The notes: generated by a model from the sequence alone, not told the origin. Positions 17,451 to 26,140 are shown, numbered from the stretch's first letter. The stretch: 64,000 nt of DNA from Streptomyces cyanogenus (GCF_017526105.1 NZ_CP071839.1:2408501-2472500), one strand, 5' to 3'. Program-made: numbers and translations.

Positions 17451-18329
17451 TCAGCGGTTCTGCGGGGTGCGGGACGGGTGGTGCTCGGGCCGGCGGGCCG
17501 GGCCGCGGCCCTCGGGGAGGTCGGGGCGGCGGTCGGCATGCGAGGCGACGGCGGCGGCCGGGACGCCCGGTTTGTGCTCGACGGGCGTCCTCCGGGGCCG
17601 ACCCATGATCATGAACGGGTCGAAGATCACGACGACGCCGGCGAGGAGCAGGAAGGCGAGCGGGCCGATCAGCATGGGTGCGAGCACGGACGCCGAGGGC
17701 GCGCCTCCGCTGCTGTGGGCGGCCCCGTCCAGGTGGACGCTGAGGGCGGCCATGCCGGTGTAGTGCATGCCGCTGACCGCGAGCCCCATGACGAGGCTCG
17801 CCCCCACGCTCCACAGGAAGCCCCGCACCTGTCCCGCGGCCCACAGGGCGGTGGTGGCGGCCACGACTGCTATGCCGACGGAGGCCGCGACGGTGAGCGT
17901 GCTGTAGGTGAACCGTCCGTGGAAGCGGACGCCGGCCATCCCGAGGTAGTGCATGGAGGCGACGCCCAGACCGGTGATCGTGCCGCCGGTGAACAGGGGG
18001 GTGCCGGTGGCGCCCCGGTAGCCGACGATGAAGATCCCGATGCCGACCATGACGATGGCAAGGCCGAGGCTCGCGTAGGTGATCGGCTTGTCGTAGTGGA
18101 TCGGCGTCTCCCTGATGGTGAAGCCCATCATGGCGACGAAGTGCATGGTCCAGATGCCGGAGCCGATCGCCGCCGAGCCGAGGGCCAGCCAGGCGGGTCG
18201 CCAGGAGTGCGTGACCAGCAGAGACCGTGTGGTGCAGCGCAGGCCCAGGGCGCCGCCGAGGCAGGCCATCAGGTAGGCCACCAATGGGGTGACGGCCCCG
18301 TAGCTGAATCCGTCGACCGTGCCTTGCAT
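17451..18329 (-). CDS. MHYT-domain integral membrane sensor protein
   Basis: A 292-residue protein with about seven membrane helices. Three MHYT-type motifs are visible, [22 protein letters not shown] and [12 protein letters not shown], each with the Met/His pair proposed to bind copper and sense O2, CO or NO. There is no GGDEF, EAL or kinase domain fused; the tail is a short Arg/Pro-rich cytoplasmic segment, so it is a stand-alone sensor whose output partner is unknown. The ATG at 18329 opens [11 protein letters not shown] just before helix 1, the normal layout. It lies just upstream of uvrB on the same strand, but uvrB has its own promoter. Confidence 0.92.
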   Translation of the reverse strand: MQGTVDGFSYGAVTPLVAYLMACLGGALGLRCTTRSLLVTHSWRPAWLALGSAAIGSGIWTMHFVAMMGFTIRETPIHYDKPITYASLGLAIVMVGIGIFIVGYRGATGTPLFTGGTITGLGVASMHYLGMAGVRFHGRFTYSTLTVAASVGIAVVAATTALWAAGQVRGFLWSVGASLVMGLAVSGMHYTGMAALSVHLDGAAHSSGGAPSASVLAPMLIGPLAFLLLAGVVVIFDPFMIMGRPRRTPVEHKPGVPAAAVASHADRRPDLPEGRGPARRPEHHPSRTPQNR

Positions 18330-18607
18330 CCGCGGCTGCCCTTCCGCCTTCTTGCGTCCCGGAATACCTGAATACGCCCCCGTCCCAGGACCGCGCCGGC
18401 GGTCAGGGTTGTCGCAGAGAGTATGACCCCCACCGGAATGGTCGAACGATTTTCCGGCAAAGAAACACGCCCTTGCCGCAGTTGTGCGGCACCGGTGAGC
18501 GAACTCGGACAGCACCATGCGATCTGTGGTCATCGTGCGCCCGGGTGCTGTTGACCGGCTGCTGTCAGTCTGGTGCTGTGGGTATTCGCTCGATGCGAGG
18601 AGGACGC

Positions 18608-19480
18608 ATGTACGCGCGCGTAGTCGCCGGCACCGTCGCCACGGCCCTGGGGACTGTGGCGGCCCTGCTGACCCCCACTTTCGACGCCCGGGCGCGCGAG
18701 GTCCGCGTGCCTACGGTGATCGCCCACCGGGGCGCCTCCGCCTACGCACCGGAGAACACGCTGGCCGCCATCGACAAGGCCGCCGAGCTGGGCTTCTCCT
18801 GGGTCGAGAACGACGTCCAGCGCACCAAGGACGGTGAGCTGGTCGTCCTGCACGACGACAGCCTGCAGCGCACCACGAACGTGGAGGAGGTCTTCCCCGG
18901 CCGGGCGCCCTGGAAGGTGCGGGACTTCACCGCCGCCGAGATCGCCCGGCTGGACGCGGGAAGCTGGTTCTCCCCCGCCTACGCGGGCGCGCGCGTGCCG
19001 ACGCTGGAGCAGTACATGCGCCGGGTCGAGCACAACCACGAGAAGCTGCTCCTGGAGATCAAGAACCCGGAGCTGTACCCGGGCATCGAGCAGCAGACGC
19101 TCAAGCTTCTCGGCAACGAGGGCTGGCTGGACCGCCGGCACCTGGGCCGGCTGATCGTGCAGAGTTTCAGCGCCGACAGCGTGCGGACCGTGCACGAGCT
19201 GAAACCCGCGGTGATCACCGGCTACCTCGGCAACCCCAACCTGGCGCAGCTGCACCGGTTCGCTCGGTTCACCGATCTGGTCAACCCCTCGTACGGGTCG
19301 CTGTCCCGGGGCTACGTCGCGGCCGTGCACGCCTTCACAGGGCCGCACGGCAGGCCGCTCAGGCTGTTCGCCTGGACGGTGAACGACGCGGACACCGCCC
19401 GTACAACGGCCGGCTACGGGGTCGACGGGATCATCACCAACAAGCCCGACGTGGTGCGGGCGGCACTGGGTTCGCACTGA
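18608..19480 (+). CDS. Secreted glycerophosphodiester phosphodiesterase
   Basis: A 290-residue GDPD that hydrolyses glycerophosphodiesters to glycerol-3-phosphate and an alcohol, supplying phosphate or carbon from lipid and teichoic acid debris. The N-terminus is a Sec-type signal (MYARVVAGTVATALGTVAALLTP). Catalytic and metal motifs are present: VIAHRGASAYAPENTLAAI (catalytic His, metal Glu), VENDVQRTKDGELVVLHDDSLQRTTN (second His), LLEIKNPELYPGIE and the closing GVDGIITNKPDVV. The ATG at 18608 follows GAGGAGGACGC, a strong ribosome binding site, which decides the start. It is divergent from the MHYT gene with a 278-bp gap. Confidence 0.94.
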   Translation: MYARVVAGTVATALGTVAALLTPTFDARAREVRVPTVIAHRGASAYAPENTLAAIDKAAELGFSWVENDVQRTKDGELVVLHDDSLQRTTNVEEVFPGRAPWKVRDFTAAEIARLDAGSWFSPAYAGARVPTLEQYMRRVEHNHEKLLLEIKNPELYPGIEQQTLKLLGNEGWLDRRHLGRLIVQSFSADSVRTVHELKPAVITGYLGNPNLAQLHRFARFTDLVNPSYGSLSRGYVAAVHAFTGPHGRPLRLFAWTVNDADTARTTAGYGVDGIITNKPDVVRAALGSH

Positions 19481-19492
19481 GCCCGGCGGGCG

Positions 19493-19515
19493 TTGTCAGT
19501 GGCGGGTCGTACCGT
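19493..19515 (+). promoter_or_regulatory. PafBC-type DNA-damage promoter of ogt
   Basis: TTGTCAGTG (19493-19501), eight bases, TACCGT (19510-19515), an exact match to the consensus. The -10 box ends 6 bases before the ATG at 19522, so the transcript should be leaderless. Confidence 0.88.
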
Positions 19516-19521
19516 GGGCGC

Positions 19522-20076
19522 ATGGACAGCCATGGGCAGGATGAGCAGCAGGTCGTGTGGGCCGTGGTGGGGACGGACATCGGCCCGCTGATGCTCGCGG
19601 CGACCCGCGACGGCCTGGTCAACGTCGTCTTCCACGCCTCGGACGCGGTGCGCGACCGGGCGCTGGAGCGGCTGGCCGCCCGGCTGGGCGGCCGGCCCGT
19701 GGAGGATCCGGGCTCGCCGTTGCTGGCGGAGCCGATACGTCAGCTGCGGGCCTACTTCGCGGGCGAGCGGCACGACTTCGACCTGCCGCTGGACTGGTCG
19801 CTGATCTCCGGGTTCAACCGGCAGGTCCTGCGCGAGCTGGCGTCGGGTGTGCCGTACGGCACCGTGGTGGGGTACGGCGATCTGGCGGGGCGAGTCGGGC
19901 AGCCCGGCGGGGCTCAGGCGGTCGGGGCGGCGATGGGGGCGAATCCGCTGCCCGTGGTCGTGCCGTGCCACCGGGTGGTGGAGAGCGGCGGCGGCATCGG
20001 CGGTTTCGGGGGCGGGCTGGAGACCAAGCGGAAGCTGCTCGCCCTGGAGGGTGTGCTGCCCGAGCCGCTGTTCTGA
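19522..20076 (+). CDS. ogt: Methylated-DNA--protein-cysteine S-methyltransferase
   Basis: A 184-residue suicide repair protein that transfers the methyl group from O6-methylguanine to its own cysteine. The active site is PLPVVVPCHRVVES, preceded by the helix-turn-helix region FNRQVLRELASGVPYGTVVGYGDLA and the Asn-hinge segment AVGAAMGANPLP. There is no N-terminal Ada metal domain, so it is the Ogt type and does not act as a methylation-sensing regulator. The upstream element is the same damage promoter as at uvrA and uvrB, which links it to the genotoxic stress response. Its stop codon is 16 bases from that of the convergent VOC gene. Confidence 0.96.
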   Translation: MDSHGQDEQQVVWAVVGTDIGPLMLAATRDGLVNVVFHASDAVRDRALERLAARLGGRPVEDPGSPLLAEPIRQLRAYFAGERHDFDLPLDWSLISGFNRQVLRELASGVPYGTVVGYGDLAGRVGQPGGAQAVGAAMGANPLPVVVPCHRVVESGGGIGGFGGGLETKRKLLALEGVLPEPLF

Positions 20077-20092
20077 CCGGCCCGGGACGCGG

Positions 20093-20524
20093 CTAGTCGT
20101 CGTAGTGCCGGGCCTCGAAGACGTTGCCGTCGGGGTCGCGGAAGTAGAAGCTGCGCGTGGCGTCGCCGCGGGCGCCGGACAGGCCGTGGTCGATGTCCGA
20201 GACCGGGACGCCGTGCTCCTCCAGGCGGGCGCGCAGGGCGTCGAAGGCGTCGGCCGGCAGGGACAGGCAGACGTGGTTGACCGGGTGGCCCGCGCTGTCG
20301 GCGGAGCCGGGCAGCATCCTCATCCGTTCGGCGAGGGTGTGTGGGGCGAGGTCCAGGATGGTCTCCTCGTTGACGCGCACGGAGGGGAAGGACACCGTCC
20401 CCTGCACGAAGTCGGCGACCCTGATCGGCTCCAGTCCGACGGCCGTCTCGTAGAAGGCGGCCGCGGCGACCGGGTCGGCCACCCACAGGACGACGTGGTC
20501 GAGGCGCGTGGTGTTGTTCGTCAT
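20093..20524 (-). CDS. VOC-family (glyoxalase/dioxygenase fold) protein
   Basis: A 143-residue protein with two beta-alpha-beta-beta-beta units. TRLDHVVLWVADPVAAAAFYETAVGL opens the first unit with a metal His, VNHVCLSLPADAFDALRARLEEHGV opens the second, and SFYFRDPDGNVFEARHY closes it with the metal Glu. The family includes glyoxalase I, extradiol dioxygenases and antibiotic-binding proteins; no feature here fixes a substrate. The ATG at 20524 starts MTNNTTRLDHV, the normal family N-terminus. It lies between ogt (convergent) and psuG (divergent). Confidence 0.9.
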   Translation of the reverse strand: MTNNTTRLDHVVLWVADPVAAAAFYETAVGLEPIRVADFVQGTVSFPSVRVNEETILDLAPHTLAERMRMLPGSADSAGHPVNHVCLSLPADAFDALRARLEEHGVPVSDIDHGLSGARGDATRSFYFRDPDGNVFEARHYDD

Positions 20525-20623
20525 GCGACCCAGGCTGGTGTCCTCGCCCACAGCCCACAAGCGTTTAGCCATGGCCGGCGCCCGCCAGAGATGAGGAAGG
20601 ACCGACGGACAGGAGGCGGGCAC

Positions 20624-21532
20624 GTGGTGCTGGTGGTGTCGGAAGAAGTCCGCGAGGCGATCGACGCGCGGCGGCCGGTGGTGGCCCTGGAGTCCACGAT
20701 CATCGCGCACGGCCTGCCCCGCCCGCGCAACCTGCAGGTGGCGCTGGAGCTTGAGGAGGCGGTCCGGCGGGAGGGTGCCGTGCCGGCGACCATCGCCGTG
20801 CTCGACGGGCGGCCCCGGGTCGGTCTGGACAAACAGCAGCTGGAGCGGGTCGCGAACGAGGACGGCATCCGCAAGCTGGGCCATCGTGATCTGCCGCTCG
20901 CGGTGGCGGCGGGGGCGAGCGGGGCGACCACCGTGTCGGCGACGGCACAGCTGGCGGCGCTGGCCCGAGTCCGGGTGTTCGCCACCGGCGGCCTGGGAGG
21001 CGTGCACCGGCAGTGGACGGTGACCCAGGACGAGTCGGCCGACCTGGGGCTGCTGGCGCGCACCCGGATCACGGTGGTGTGCGCCGGCGTGAAGTCGATC
21101 CTGGACGTCCCGGCGACGCTGCAGCGGCTGGAGACGCTGGGTGTGGCCGTCGCCGGATACGGCACGGACCGGTTCCCCGGCTTCTATCTGTCGGACTCGG
21201 GGCATCCGGTCGACTGGCGGCTGGACACCCCGGAGCAGGTCGCCGCCGTCATGCGCGCCCAGGACGCGCTGGACACGCCGGAATCGGCACTGATCGTCGC
21301 CAACCCCGTCCCGGAGGCGGAACAACTCGATCCCGAACTGCACGCACGCGTGCTCGCCGACGCGCTGCGCGCCTGCGAGGAGCGGGGAGTCACGGGGCAG
21401 GCGGTGACTCCGTTCCTGCTGGACCACCTCGTCCGGCACACCGACGGTGCCTCGCTGAACGCCAACCTGGCGGCGGTGCGCGGCAACGTGCGGCTGGCGG
21501 CGCGGATCGCCACGGCCTGGACCAGAGGGTGA
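20624..21532 (+). CDS. psuG: Pseudouridine-5'-phosphate glycosidase
   Basis: A 302-residue Mn2+-dependent enzyme that splits pseudouridine 5'-phosphate into uracil and ribose 5-phosphate, breaking a C-glycosidic bond. Conserved blocks are VALESTIIAHGLPRPRN, PATIAVLDGRPRVGL, RDLPLAVAAGASGATTVSAT, FATGGLGGVHR, VCAGVKSILD and TPFLLDHLVRHTDGASLNANLAAV. The GTG at 20624 lies 7 bases after AGGAGG; neighbouring GTG codons at 20627 and 20633 are also possible. It overlaps the following kinase gene by 4 bp. The pair would recycle pseudouridine from RNA breakdown. Confidence 0.96.
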   Translation: MVLVVSEEVREAIDARRPVVALESTIIAHGLPRPRNLQVALELEEAVRREGAVPATIAVLDGRPRVGLDKQQLERVANEDGIRKLGHRDLPLAVAAGASGATTVSATAQLAALARVRVFATGGLGGVHRQWTVTQDESADLGLLARTRITVVCAGVKSILDVPATLQRLETLGVAVAGYGTDRFPGFYLSDSGHPVDWRLDTPEQVAAVMRAQDALDTPESALIVANPVPEAEQLDPELHARVLADALRACEERGVTGQAVTPFLLDHLVRHTDGASLNANLAAVRGNVRLAARIATAWTRG

Positions 21533-22473
21533 CCACGGGCCGGAACGGAGCGCTGCTGGTCGTCGGGGACGTGGTCACGGACGTGGTCGCCCGGCACCGC
21601 GGGCCGCTCGCGGCCGGCACCGACACGGCCGCCGTGATCCGGACGCTTCCGGGTGGCGCGGGCGCCAACGTGGCCTGCTGGGCCGCCCACGCGGGCTGCA
21701 CCGACGTACGGCTGCTGGGGCGGGTGGGGGCGGACGCCGCCGTGTGGCACGAGCAGGAGTTGATCGCGGCCGGGGTACGGCCGTTGCTCGTGGTGGACGC
21801 GGAGGCGGCGACCGGGACGGTGATCTGCCTCGTCGACGCGGGTGCGGCGGCCGAGCGGACGTTTCTGACGGACAGCGGGGCGTCCCTGCGGCTGGGCCCC
21901 GCCGACTGGTCGGACGCGCTGCTCGACGGGGTGGCCCGGCTGCATCTGTCGGGCTATCTGCTGTTCACGGAGGCGAGCCGGGCGCTCGCCGAGACGGCGC
22001 TGACGGCGGCACGCGCGCGGGGTGTGCCGGTCAGCCTGGACCCGGCGTCGGCCGGCTTCCTGGTGGAACTGGGGGTGGACCGTTTCCTGGCGTTCGCGGA
22101 GGGGCTGGACCTGCTGCTGCCCAGCAGGGACGAGGCCTGTCTGCTGACCGGGCTGCCGGACCCTGCGGACGCGGCGGCCAAGTTGAGCCGGCTCGTGCCG
22201 CTGGTGGTGGCCAAGGCGGGTGCGGACGGGGCGCTGATGGCCCGTTCCGGGGCCGTGGTGGCCCGGGTCCCGGCGGTACCGGCGACGCCCCGGGACACCA
22301 CGGGCGCGGGCGACGCCTTCACCGGCGCCTTCCTCGCCGCCCTGCTCGCGGGTGCGGGCCCGGAGGAGGCGGCGGCACGGGGCTGCCGGGCGGGCGCGGA
22401 GGCGGTACGACGGGTGGGCGGCAGACCGCCGTGCCCGGGGAGCGGGAGTTCGGATCCGGGAACCGGGAGTTAG
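21529..22473 (+). CDS. PfkB-family kinase, probable pseudouridine kinase
   Basis: A 314-residue ribokinase-fold kinase. It has the N-terminal GDVVTDVVARH strand, the PGGAGANVACWAAHAG substrate-binding glycine block and the C-terminal TTGAGDAFTGAFLAALLAG motif with catalytic Asp. Its GTG start overlaps the psuG stop (GTGA). Pseudouridine catabolism needs a kinase (PsuK) to make the substrate of PsuG, so the coupling is the main evidence for this substrate; sequence alone would allow ribose or another sugar. The last 20 residues are Gly/Ser/Pro-rich and probably unstructured. Confidence 0.85.
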   Translation: MTTGRNGALLVVGDVVTDVVARHRGPLAAGTDTAAVIRTLPGGAGANVACWAAHAGCTDVRLLGRVGADAAVWHEQELIAAGVRPLLVVDAEAATGTVICLVDAGAAAERTFLTDSGASLRLGPADWSDALLDGVARLHLSGYLLFTEASRALAETALTAARARGVPVSLDPASAGFLVELGVDRFLAFAEGLDLLLPSRDEACLLTGLPDPADAAAKLSRLVPLVVAKAGADGALMARSGAVVARVPAVPATPRDTTGAGDAFTGAFLAALLAGAGPEEAAARGCRAGAEAVRRVGGRPPCPGSGSSDPGTGS

Positions 22474-22680
22474 GCGATGAGGGCAGGATCAGGGCGTGAG
22501 GGTTGAGAGAGCGAGCGGATGAGGGAACGCCGCGAGTCGGGTGCCGCCCCCTTTCGCTGGAGCGCCCGGCTGACGGCGGCTCGTGTGATCCCGTCAGCAG
22601 TCAGCCGCCGGTGGCGCTCGCCGGCCGCCGAATCGCCGGTCACCAGTTACCAGTCGGCAGCCATTGAGCCGCCGGTAACC

Positions 22681-22750
22681 AGTCAGCAGTCAGCAGTCAG
22701 CAGTCAGCAGTCAGCAGTCAGCAGTCAGCAGTCAGCAGTCAGCAGTCAGC
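22681..22750. repeat. Perfect heptanucleotide tandem repeat, 10 copies of AGTCAGC
   Basis: Ten exact head-to-tail copies of AGTCAGC fill 70 bases. Degenerate relatives (ACCAGTTACCAGTCGGCAG, GGTAACCAGTC) extend about 60 bases upstream, suggesting growth by slippage from an older core. It lies in the 316-bp gap between the kinase and methyltransferase stop codons, where I find no gene. Confidence 0.98.
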
Positions 22751-22789
22751 GAAACGATCCGGCTCCCCTGAAGGTCCCGGCACCGCCGG

Positions 22790-23584
22790 CTATCCCTTGT
22801 GGCCCCACGCCGAGATCATCGGGGCGGTGGCCAGGTCCGTCATGCCGGCCTCCACATTGGCCAGGTGCCGGTCGATGTCCGCGTCGGTGGCCAGGCCGGC
22901 GGCGACGAGCCGGTCACGGATCTGACGGACCGTCGCGACCTCCAGAGCGGCACAGGCGGGCGAGGCCACGGGGAAGTACGCGTCCGCCTCGACGTCGTGC
23001 AGTCCGGCCTCGCGCAGCAGTCTGGGGAGTTTACGGCCGAAGGAGAGGTCGGCGCCGCGGTCGGCGAGCAGCTTGCGGAAGCCCTGGCGCAGTCGGTTGG
23101 CGAGCCGCTGGTCGGGGCCGTACTCGTCGGGGCAGGTCAGGGGCTGGAGGGCGGGGTCGGCGTCCTCGATCAGCAGTCGGCCGCCGGGGCGCAGGGCCTT
23201 GATCATGGACCGCAGCGCCCGTTCCCGGTCGGGCACGTGGACGAGGACCAGCCGGGCGTGGACCAGGTCGAAGCCTTCGCCCGGCGGCTCCTCTGCGCCC
23301 ACGTCGTGGATGCGGACCTCCACGGGCGGGTGGGCCGCGACGGTGAGCCGGGAGGTGTCGATGTCGGTGGCGACGACCTGCCCGGAGAGCCCCACCTTGT
23401 CCGCGAGCCACGACACGACGGAGGTCCCGCCGGCCCCGACCTCCCAGCAGCGCCAACCGGGTCCGACGCCGGTTCCTTCGAGGTGCCGGAAAGTCGTGGG
23501 GTCGAAGAGCGCGGTGAAGGCGTCGAAGCGTTCACCCGCCTCGTTCTGCCGGTTGTCCAGGAGGTACCCGTGCGATCGCGTCAT
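22790..23584 (-). CDS. Class I SAM-dependent methyltransferase
   Basis: A 264-residue methyltransferase. Motif I is WRCWEVGAGGTSVVSWLA, which reads as E-V-G-A-G-G and is a slightly unusual SAM loop; motif II acid is VVATDIDTSRL; the post-motif region is FDLVHARLVLVHVPDRERAL and LRPGGRLLIEDADP. The fold is certain, the acceptor substrate is not. The N-terminus MTRSHGYLLDNRQNEAGERFDAFTALFDP occurs widely in Streptomyces methyltransferases that act on small molecules. The ATG at 23584 is chosen as the first start before this block. It faces the heptamer repeat at its 3' end. Confidence 0.9.
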   Translation of the reverse strand: MTRSHGYLLDNRQNEAGERFDAFTALFDPTTFRHLEGTGVGPGWRCWEVGAGGTSVVSWLADKVGLSGQVVATDIDTSRLTVAAHPPVEVRIHDVGAEEPPGEGFDLVHARLVLVHVPDRERALRSMIKALRPGGRLLIEDADPALQPLTCPDEYGPDQRLANRLRQGFRKLLADRGADLSFGRKLPRLLREAGLHDVEADAYFPVASPACAALEVATVRQIRDRLVAAGLATDADIDRHLANVEAGMTDLATAPMISAWGHKG

Positions 23585-23760
23585 GCCCCGATCATCCCGC
23601 TCAGCCGGCTGCTGTGGCCCGATCGCCCCGTCGTCCACAGGCGGGAACCAAGCGGAACTCCCTGTTCACACAGGCTTGCCCGAGCTTTGCCCGCGACTGG
23701 CAGACTTGCCGGGCAAGGCGCGAAAGCGTTGAGCGAGGAGATCCACGCGAGGAGATCCAG

Positions 23761-24888
23761 ATGTCCATGGCAGGGAATCTGCGGAAGGTCACCGGGCTGG
23801 GCAGGGTCGGCGGCCTGCGCAGGGTGGCGCGGTTGGCCCGGCGGCGGCCGCGCGTGGACCTGAGCCATCCCGCCAGGTCACCGCTGGGCTCGTCGGTGGT
23901 GAACTGCGTGACGTACCAGGACGGCGTGCGGGTGCCCGGGTGCGCCGACCTGGTGGAGGCCGTGCGGCTGGTACGCAAGACCGGCGAGGGCTTCGTCTGG
24001 CTGGGGTTGCACGAGCCGACGGACCGTGAGTTCGCCGGCATCGCCGAGTTGTTCGACCTGCATCCGCTGGCGGTGGAGGACGCGGTCGAGGCGCATCAGC
24101 GGCCGAAGCTGGAGCACTACGGGGACACGCTCTTCGCGGTGTTCAAGACCGTCTGCTATGTGGAGCACGAGCAGTTGACGGCGACCAGCGAGGTGGTGGA
24201 CACCGGCGAGATCATGGTGTTCCTCGGCCCGGACTTCGTGATCACGGTGCGGCACGGCCGGCACGGCTCGCTGGGCCCGCTGCGCGAGGAGCTGGAGGCG
24301 GACCCGCAGCAGCTCGCCAAGGGGCCGGCCGCGGTGCTCCACGCGATCGCGGACCATGTGGTCGACGAATACCTGAACGTCACGGACGCGGTGCAGGCCG
24401 ACATCGACCAGGTGGAGACGGACGTGTTCTCGGAGAACGGGGCACGTCTCGACCCGGGCCGTATCTACCAGATGAAGCGTGAACTGCTGGAGCTGAAGCG
24501 GGCGGTGGTGCCGCTGGGCCGCCCGGTGGAGGACCTGGCCACCCGGCCCATACGGGTCGTCGCCCCGGAGATACAGGCCTACTTCCGGGATGTGCTCGAC
24601 CATCTGATCCGGGCCAAGGAACAGATCGCCGCGTTCGACGAACTGCTCAACTCCATCCTGCAGGCACATCTCGCGCAGGTGACCGTCGCGCAGAACGAGG
24701 ACATGCGGAAGATCACGGCCTGGGCCGCGGTGATCGCCGTGCCGACGATGGTGTGCGGGGTGTATGGCATGAACTTCGACCACATGCCGGAGTTGCACTG
24801 GTCGTTCGGGTATCCGCTGGTCATGACGGTGATGGCAACGGCGTGTCTGGTGTTGTACCGGGGCTTCCGGCGCAACGGCTGGCTCTGA
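23761..24888 (+). CDS. corA: Magnesium/cobalt transporter CorA
   Basis: A 375-residue homopentameric channel subunit. A basic N-terminus of about 40 residues precedes the cytoplasmic funnel domain (FVWLGLHEPTDREFAGIAELF; HPLAVEDAVEAHQRPKLEHYGDTLFAVFKT). The long stalk helix holds LRDVLDHLIR-type repeats, and two C-terminal helices carry the selectivity signature YGMNFDHMPELHW. It imports Mg2+ or Co2+ driven by membrane potential, gated by cytoplasmic Mg2+. The ATG at 23761 follows GGAGATCCAG. It is divergent from the methyltransferase gene. No Mg2+ riboswitch is apparent upstream. Confidence 0.96.
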   Translation: MSMAGNLRKVTGLGRVGGLRRVARLARRRPRVDLSHPARSPLGSSVVNCVTYQDGVRVPGCADLVEAVRLVRKTGEGFVWLGLHEPTDREFAGIAELFDLHPLAVEDAVEAHQRPKLEHYGDTLFAVFKTVCYVEHEQLTATSEVVDTGEIMVFLGPDFVITVRHGRHGSLGPLREELEADPQQLAKGPAAVLHAIADHVVDEYLNVTDAVQADIDQVETDVFSENGARLDPGRIYQMKRELLELKRAVVPLGRPVEDLATRPIRVVAPEIQAYFRDVLDHLIRAKEQIAAFDELLNSILQAHLAQVTVAQNEDMRKITAWAAVIAVPTMVCGVYGMNFDHMPELHWSFGYPLVMTVMATACLVLYRGFRRNGWL

Positions 24889-24997
24889 GCGAAAGGGCGG
24901 CGAAGCCGCGGGCCGCCGGGCCGCAAGGGCGCCGGTTCCCGGCAGCCACGCTGGCTCGGCGGTACGCCCGGTCAGGCCGAGTCGGCAATAGGCCTGG

Positions 24998-25411
24998 TCA
25001 GGCCGAGAAGGACACGACCTTCTGCGGGACGATCCTGACGATCACGCGGACCTCGTCGTCGTTCTCGGCCGGCGGGTCGATGCCGAGGTACTTGTGCGAC
25101 AGCTCGTACGGGAGTCGCTTGCCCTCGTCCGGCAGTATCTCGGCGACGCCCCGGATCTCGGCCGAGTGGTAGGGATTCGTCAGGTCGAACACGGAGAGGC
25201 TGATACGCGGGTCGCGGCGGAGGTTGCGCACCTTCTGGCGGTGGTCGACGGACGAGAAGAGCACGCTGTCGCCCTCGCGTTTGATCCACACCACGGAGTT
25301 CTGCGGAGCGCCGTCGGGACCGAGCGTGGCGACGCTGGCGAAGTTCTTGCCGTCCAGCAGGGCACTGAGGGAGTCGTCGAACGTGACAGGAGTGGCCGGT
25401 GAGGTCGTCAT
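24998..25411 (-). CDS. PPOX-class, probable F420-dependent, flavin/deazaflavin-binding protein
   Basis: A 137-residue split-barrel protein of the pyridoxamine 5'-phosphate oxidase superfamily. FASVATLGPDGAPQNSVVWI, DSVLFSSVDHRQKVRNLRRDPRISLSVFD and YHSAEIRGVAEILPDEGK are the typical strands; RQKVRNLRRDPR supplies the basic residues that bind the cofactor phosphate. Actinobacterial members of this length often use coenzyme F420 and reduce heme-like or xenobiotic substrates. The ATG at 25411 gives MTTSPATPVTFDDSLSALLDG. An ATG 10 codons upstream is unlikely because it adds an unconserved basic stretch. Confidence 0.88.
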   Translation of the reverse strand: MTTSPATPVTFDDSLSALLDGKNFASVATLGPDGAPQNSVVWIKREGDSVLFSSVDHRQKVRNLRRDPRISLSVFDLTNPYHSAEIRGVAEILPDEGKRLPYELSHKYLGIDPPAENDDEVRVIVRIVPQKVVSFSA

Positions 25412-25495
25412 GGCGCCCACCCTAGTTGCATGCACGCGCATATAAAAGGGTTCGGCTGAATCGCCGTCCGGACGTCCGGACGGGTCCGATGCGGA

Positions 25496-26140
25496 TCATC
25501 CGCTCCAGGCGGGGTGGCGCGGGTCGTCGGCACGCACCAGGACGTCCGCCGTGCCGGCCGGGTCTGTCTCGGCCTCGTAGCGCTCGAAGGCCGGCAGGGT
25601 CCAGTGGTCGGTCTCGGGGGTGCGGCGGCGCAGGGCGCCCGGTGAGAGAAGGAGGTGGACGGTCAGGTCGAAGGGGAACCAGTGGCGCAGCAGGAGGGGG
25701 CCGTGGAGCAACAGGATCCCGCCCGGCGGGAGTTGGACGTAGGGGCTGCGGGTGGCCCGGTCGGTGGCCGGATCCCACAGGTCGGGCAGGACCCTCCCGC
25801 TGCCTCCGGGATCGAGCGGGCCGAAGACCTCGCGCCACAGGGCGCCCGTGTCGTACCAACCGCTGTAGTACGACTCCGCGTCCCGCCGCCCGTGCTCCAG
25901 GCGGAGGGAGGCCGGGCGCAGAAAGCCCTCGGTACCGACCACGAGGGAGGGCCGGCCGCGCACCCGCAGCGCCTCTCCGACACGCTCGGCGAGGTCTCCG
26001 GGCTGGGCGGCCGGGGCACCGTCGAAGCCGACGCGCGGCCAGGTCCCTCCATCGGCCGGCACCGCACCGGCCAGCCGGTCGGCGAGCCGCTCGGCCAGCC
26101 GGTCCCAGGTGATCGCTTCGAGTTGCACACGGACCATCAT
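25496..26140 (-). CDS. Uridine kinase-like protein with a degenerate P-loop
   Basis: A 214-residue protein with the layout of the Streptomyces uridine kinase-like family: ITWDRLAERLADRL, then WPRVGFDGAPAAQPGDLAERVGEAL, VVGTEGFLRPASLRLEHG, SYYSGWYDTGALWREVFGPLDPGG and GILLLHGPLLLRHWFPFDLTVHL. In active relatives the second block is a Walker A loop, GxxGxGKT/S. Here APAAQPGDLAE replaces it, with no lysine, so ATP binding is doubtful. The other conserved blocks are intact, which argues against simple decay. Two ATG codons, 26140 and 26137, are both possible. It is convergent with nothing and divergent from the DUF2293 gene. Confidence 0.75.
   Translation of the reverse strand: MMVRVQLEAITWDRLAERLADRLAGAVPADGGTWPRVGFDGAPAAQPGDLAERVGEALRVRGRPSLVVGTEGFLRPASLRLEHGRRDAESYYSGWYDTGALWREVFGPLDPGGSGRVLPDLWDPATDRATRSPYVQLPPGGILLLHGPLLLRHWFPFDLTVHLLLSPGALRRRTPETDHWTLPAFERYEAETDPAGTADVLVRADDPRHPAWSG

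Noticed and set aside
22681..22750. CRISPR array
   Set aside because: The heptamers are contiguous with no spacers, and no cas gene is nearby.
22519..23202. Frame running through the AGTCAGC repeat
   Set aside because: The Ser-Ser-Gln-Gln-Ser-Ala-Val repeats come from the heptamer, the frame continues over the methyltransferase gene's 3' half on the other strand, and no ribosome site precedes it.
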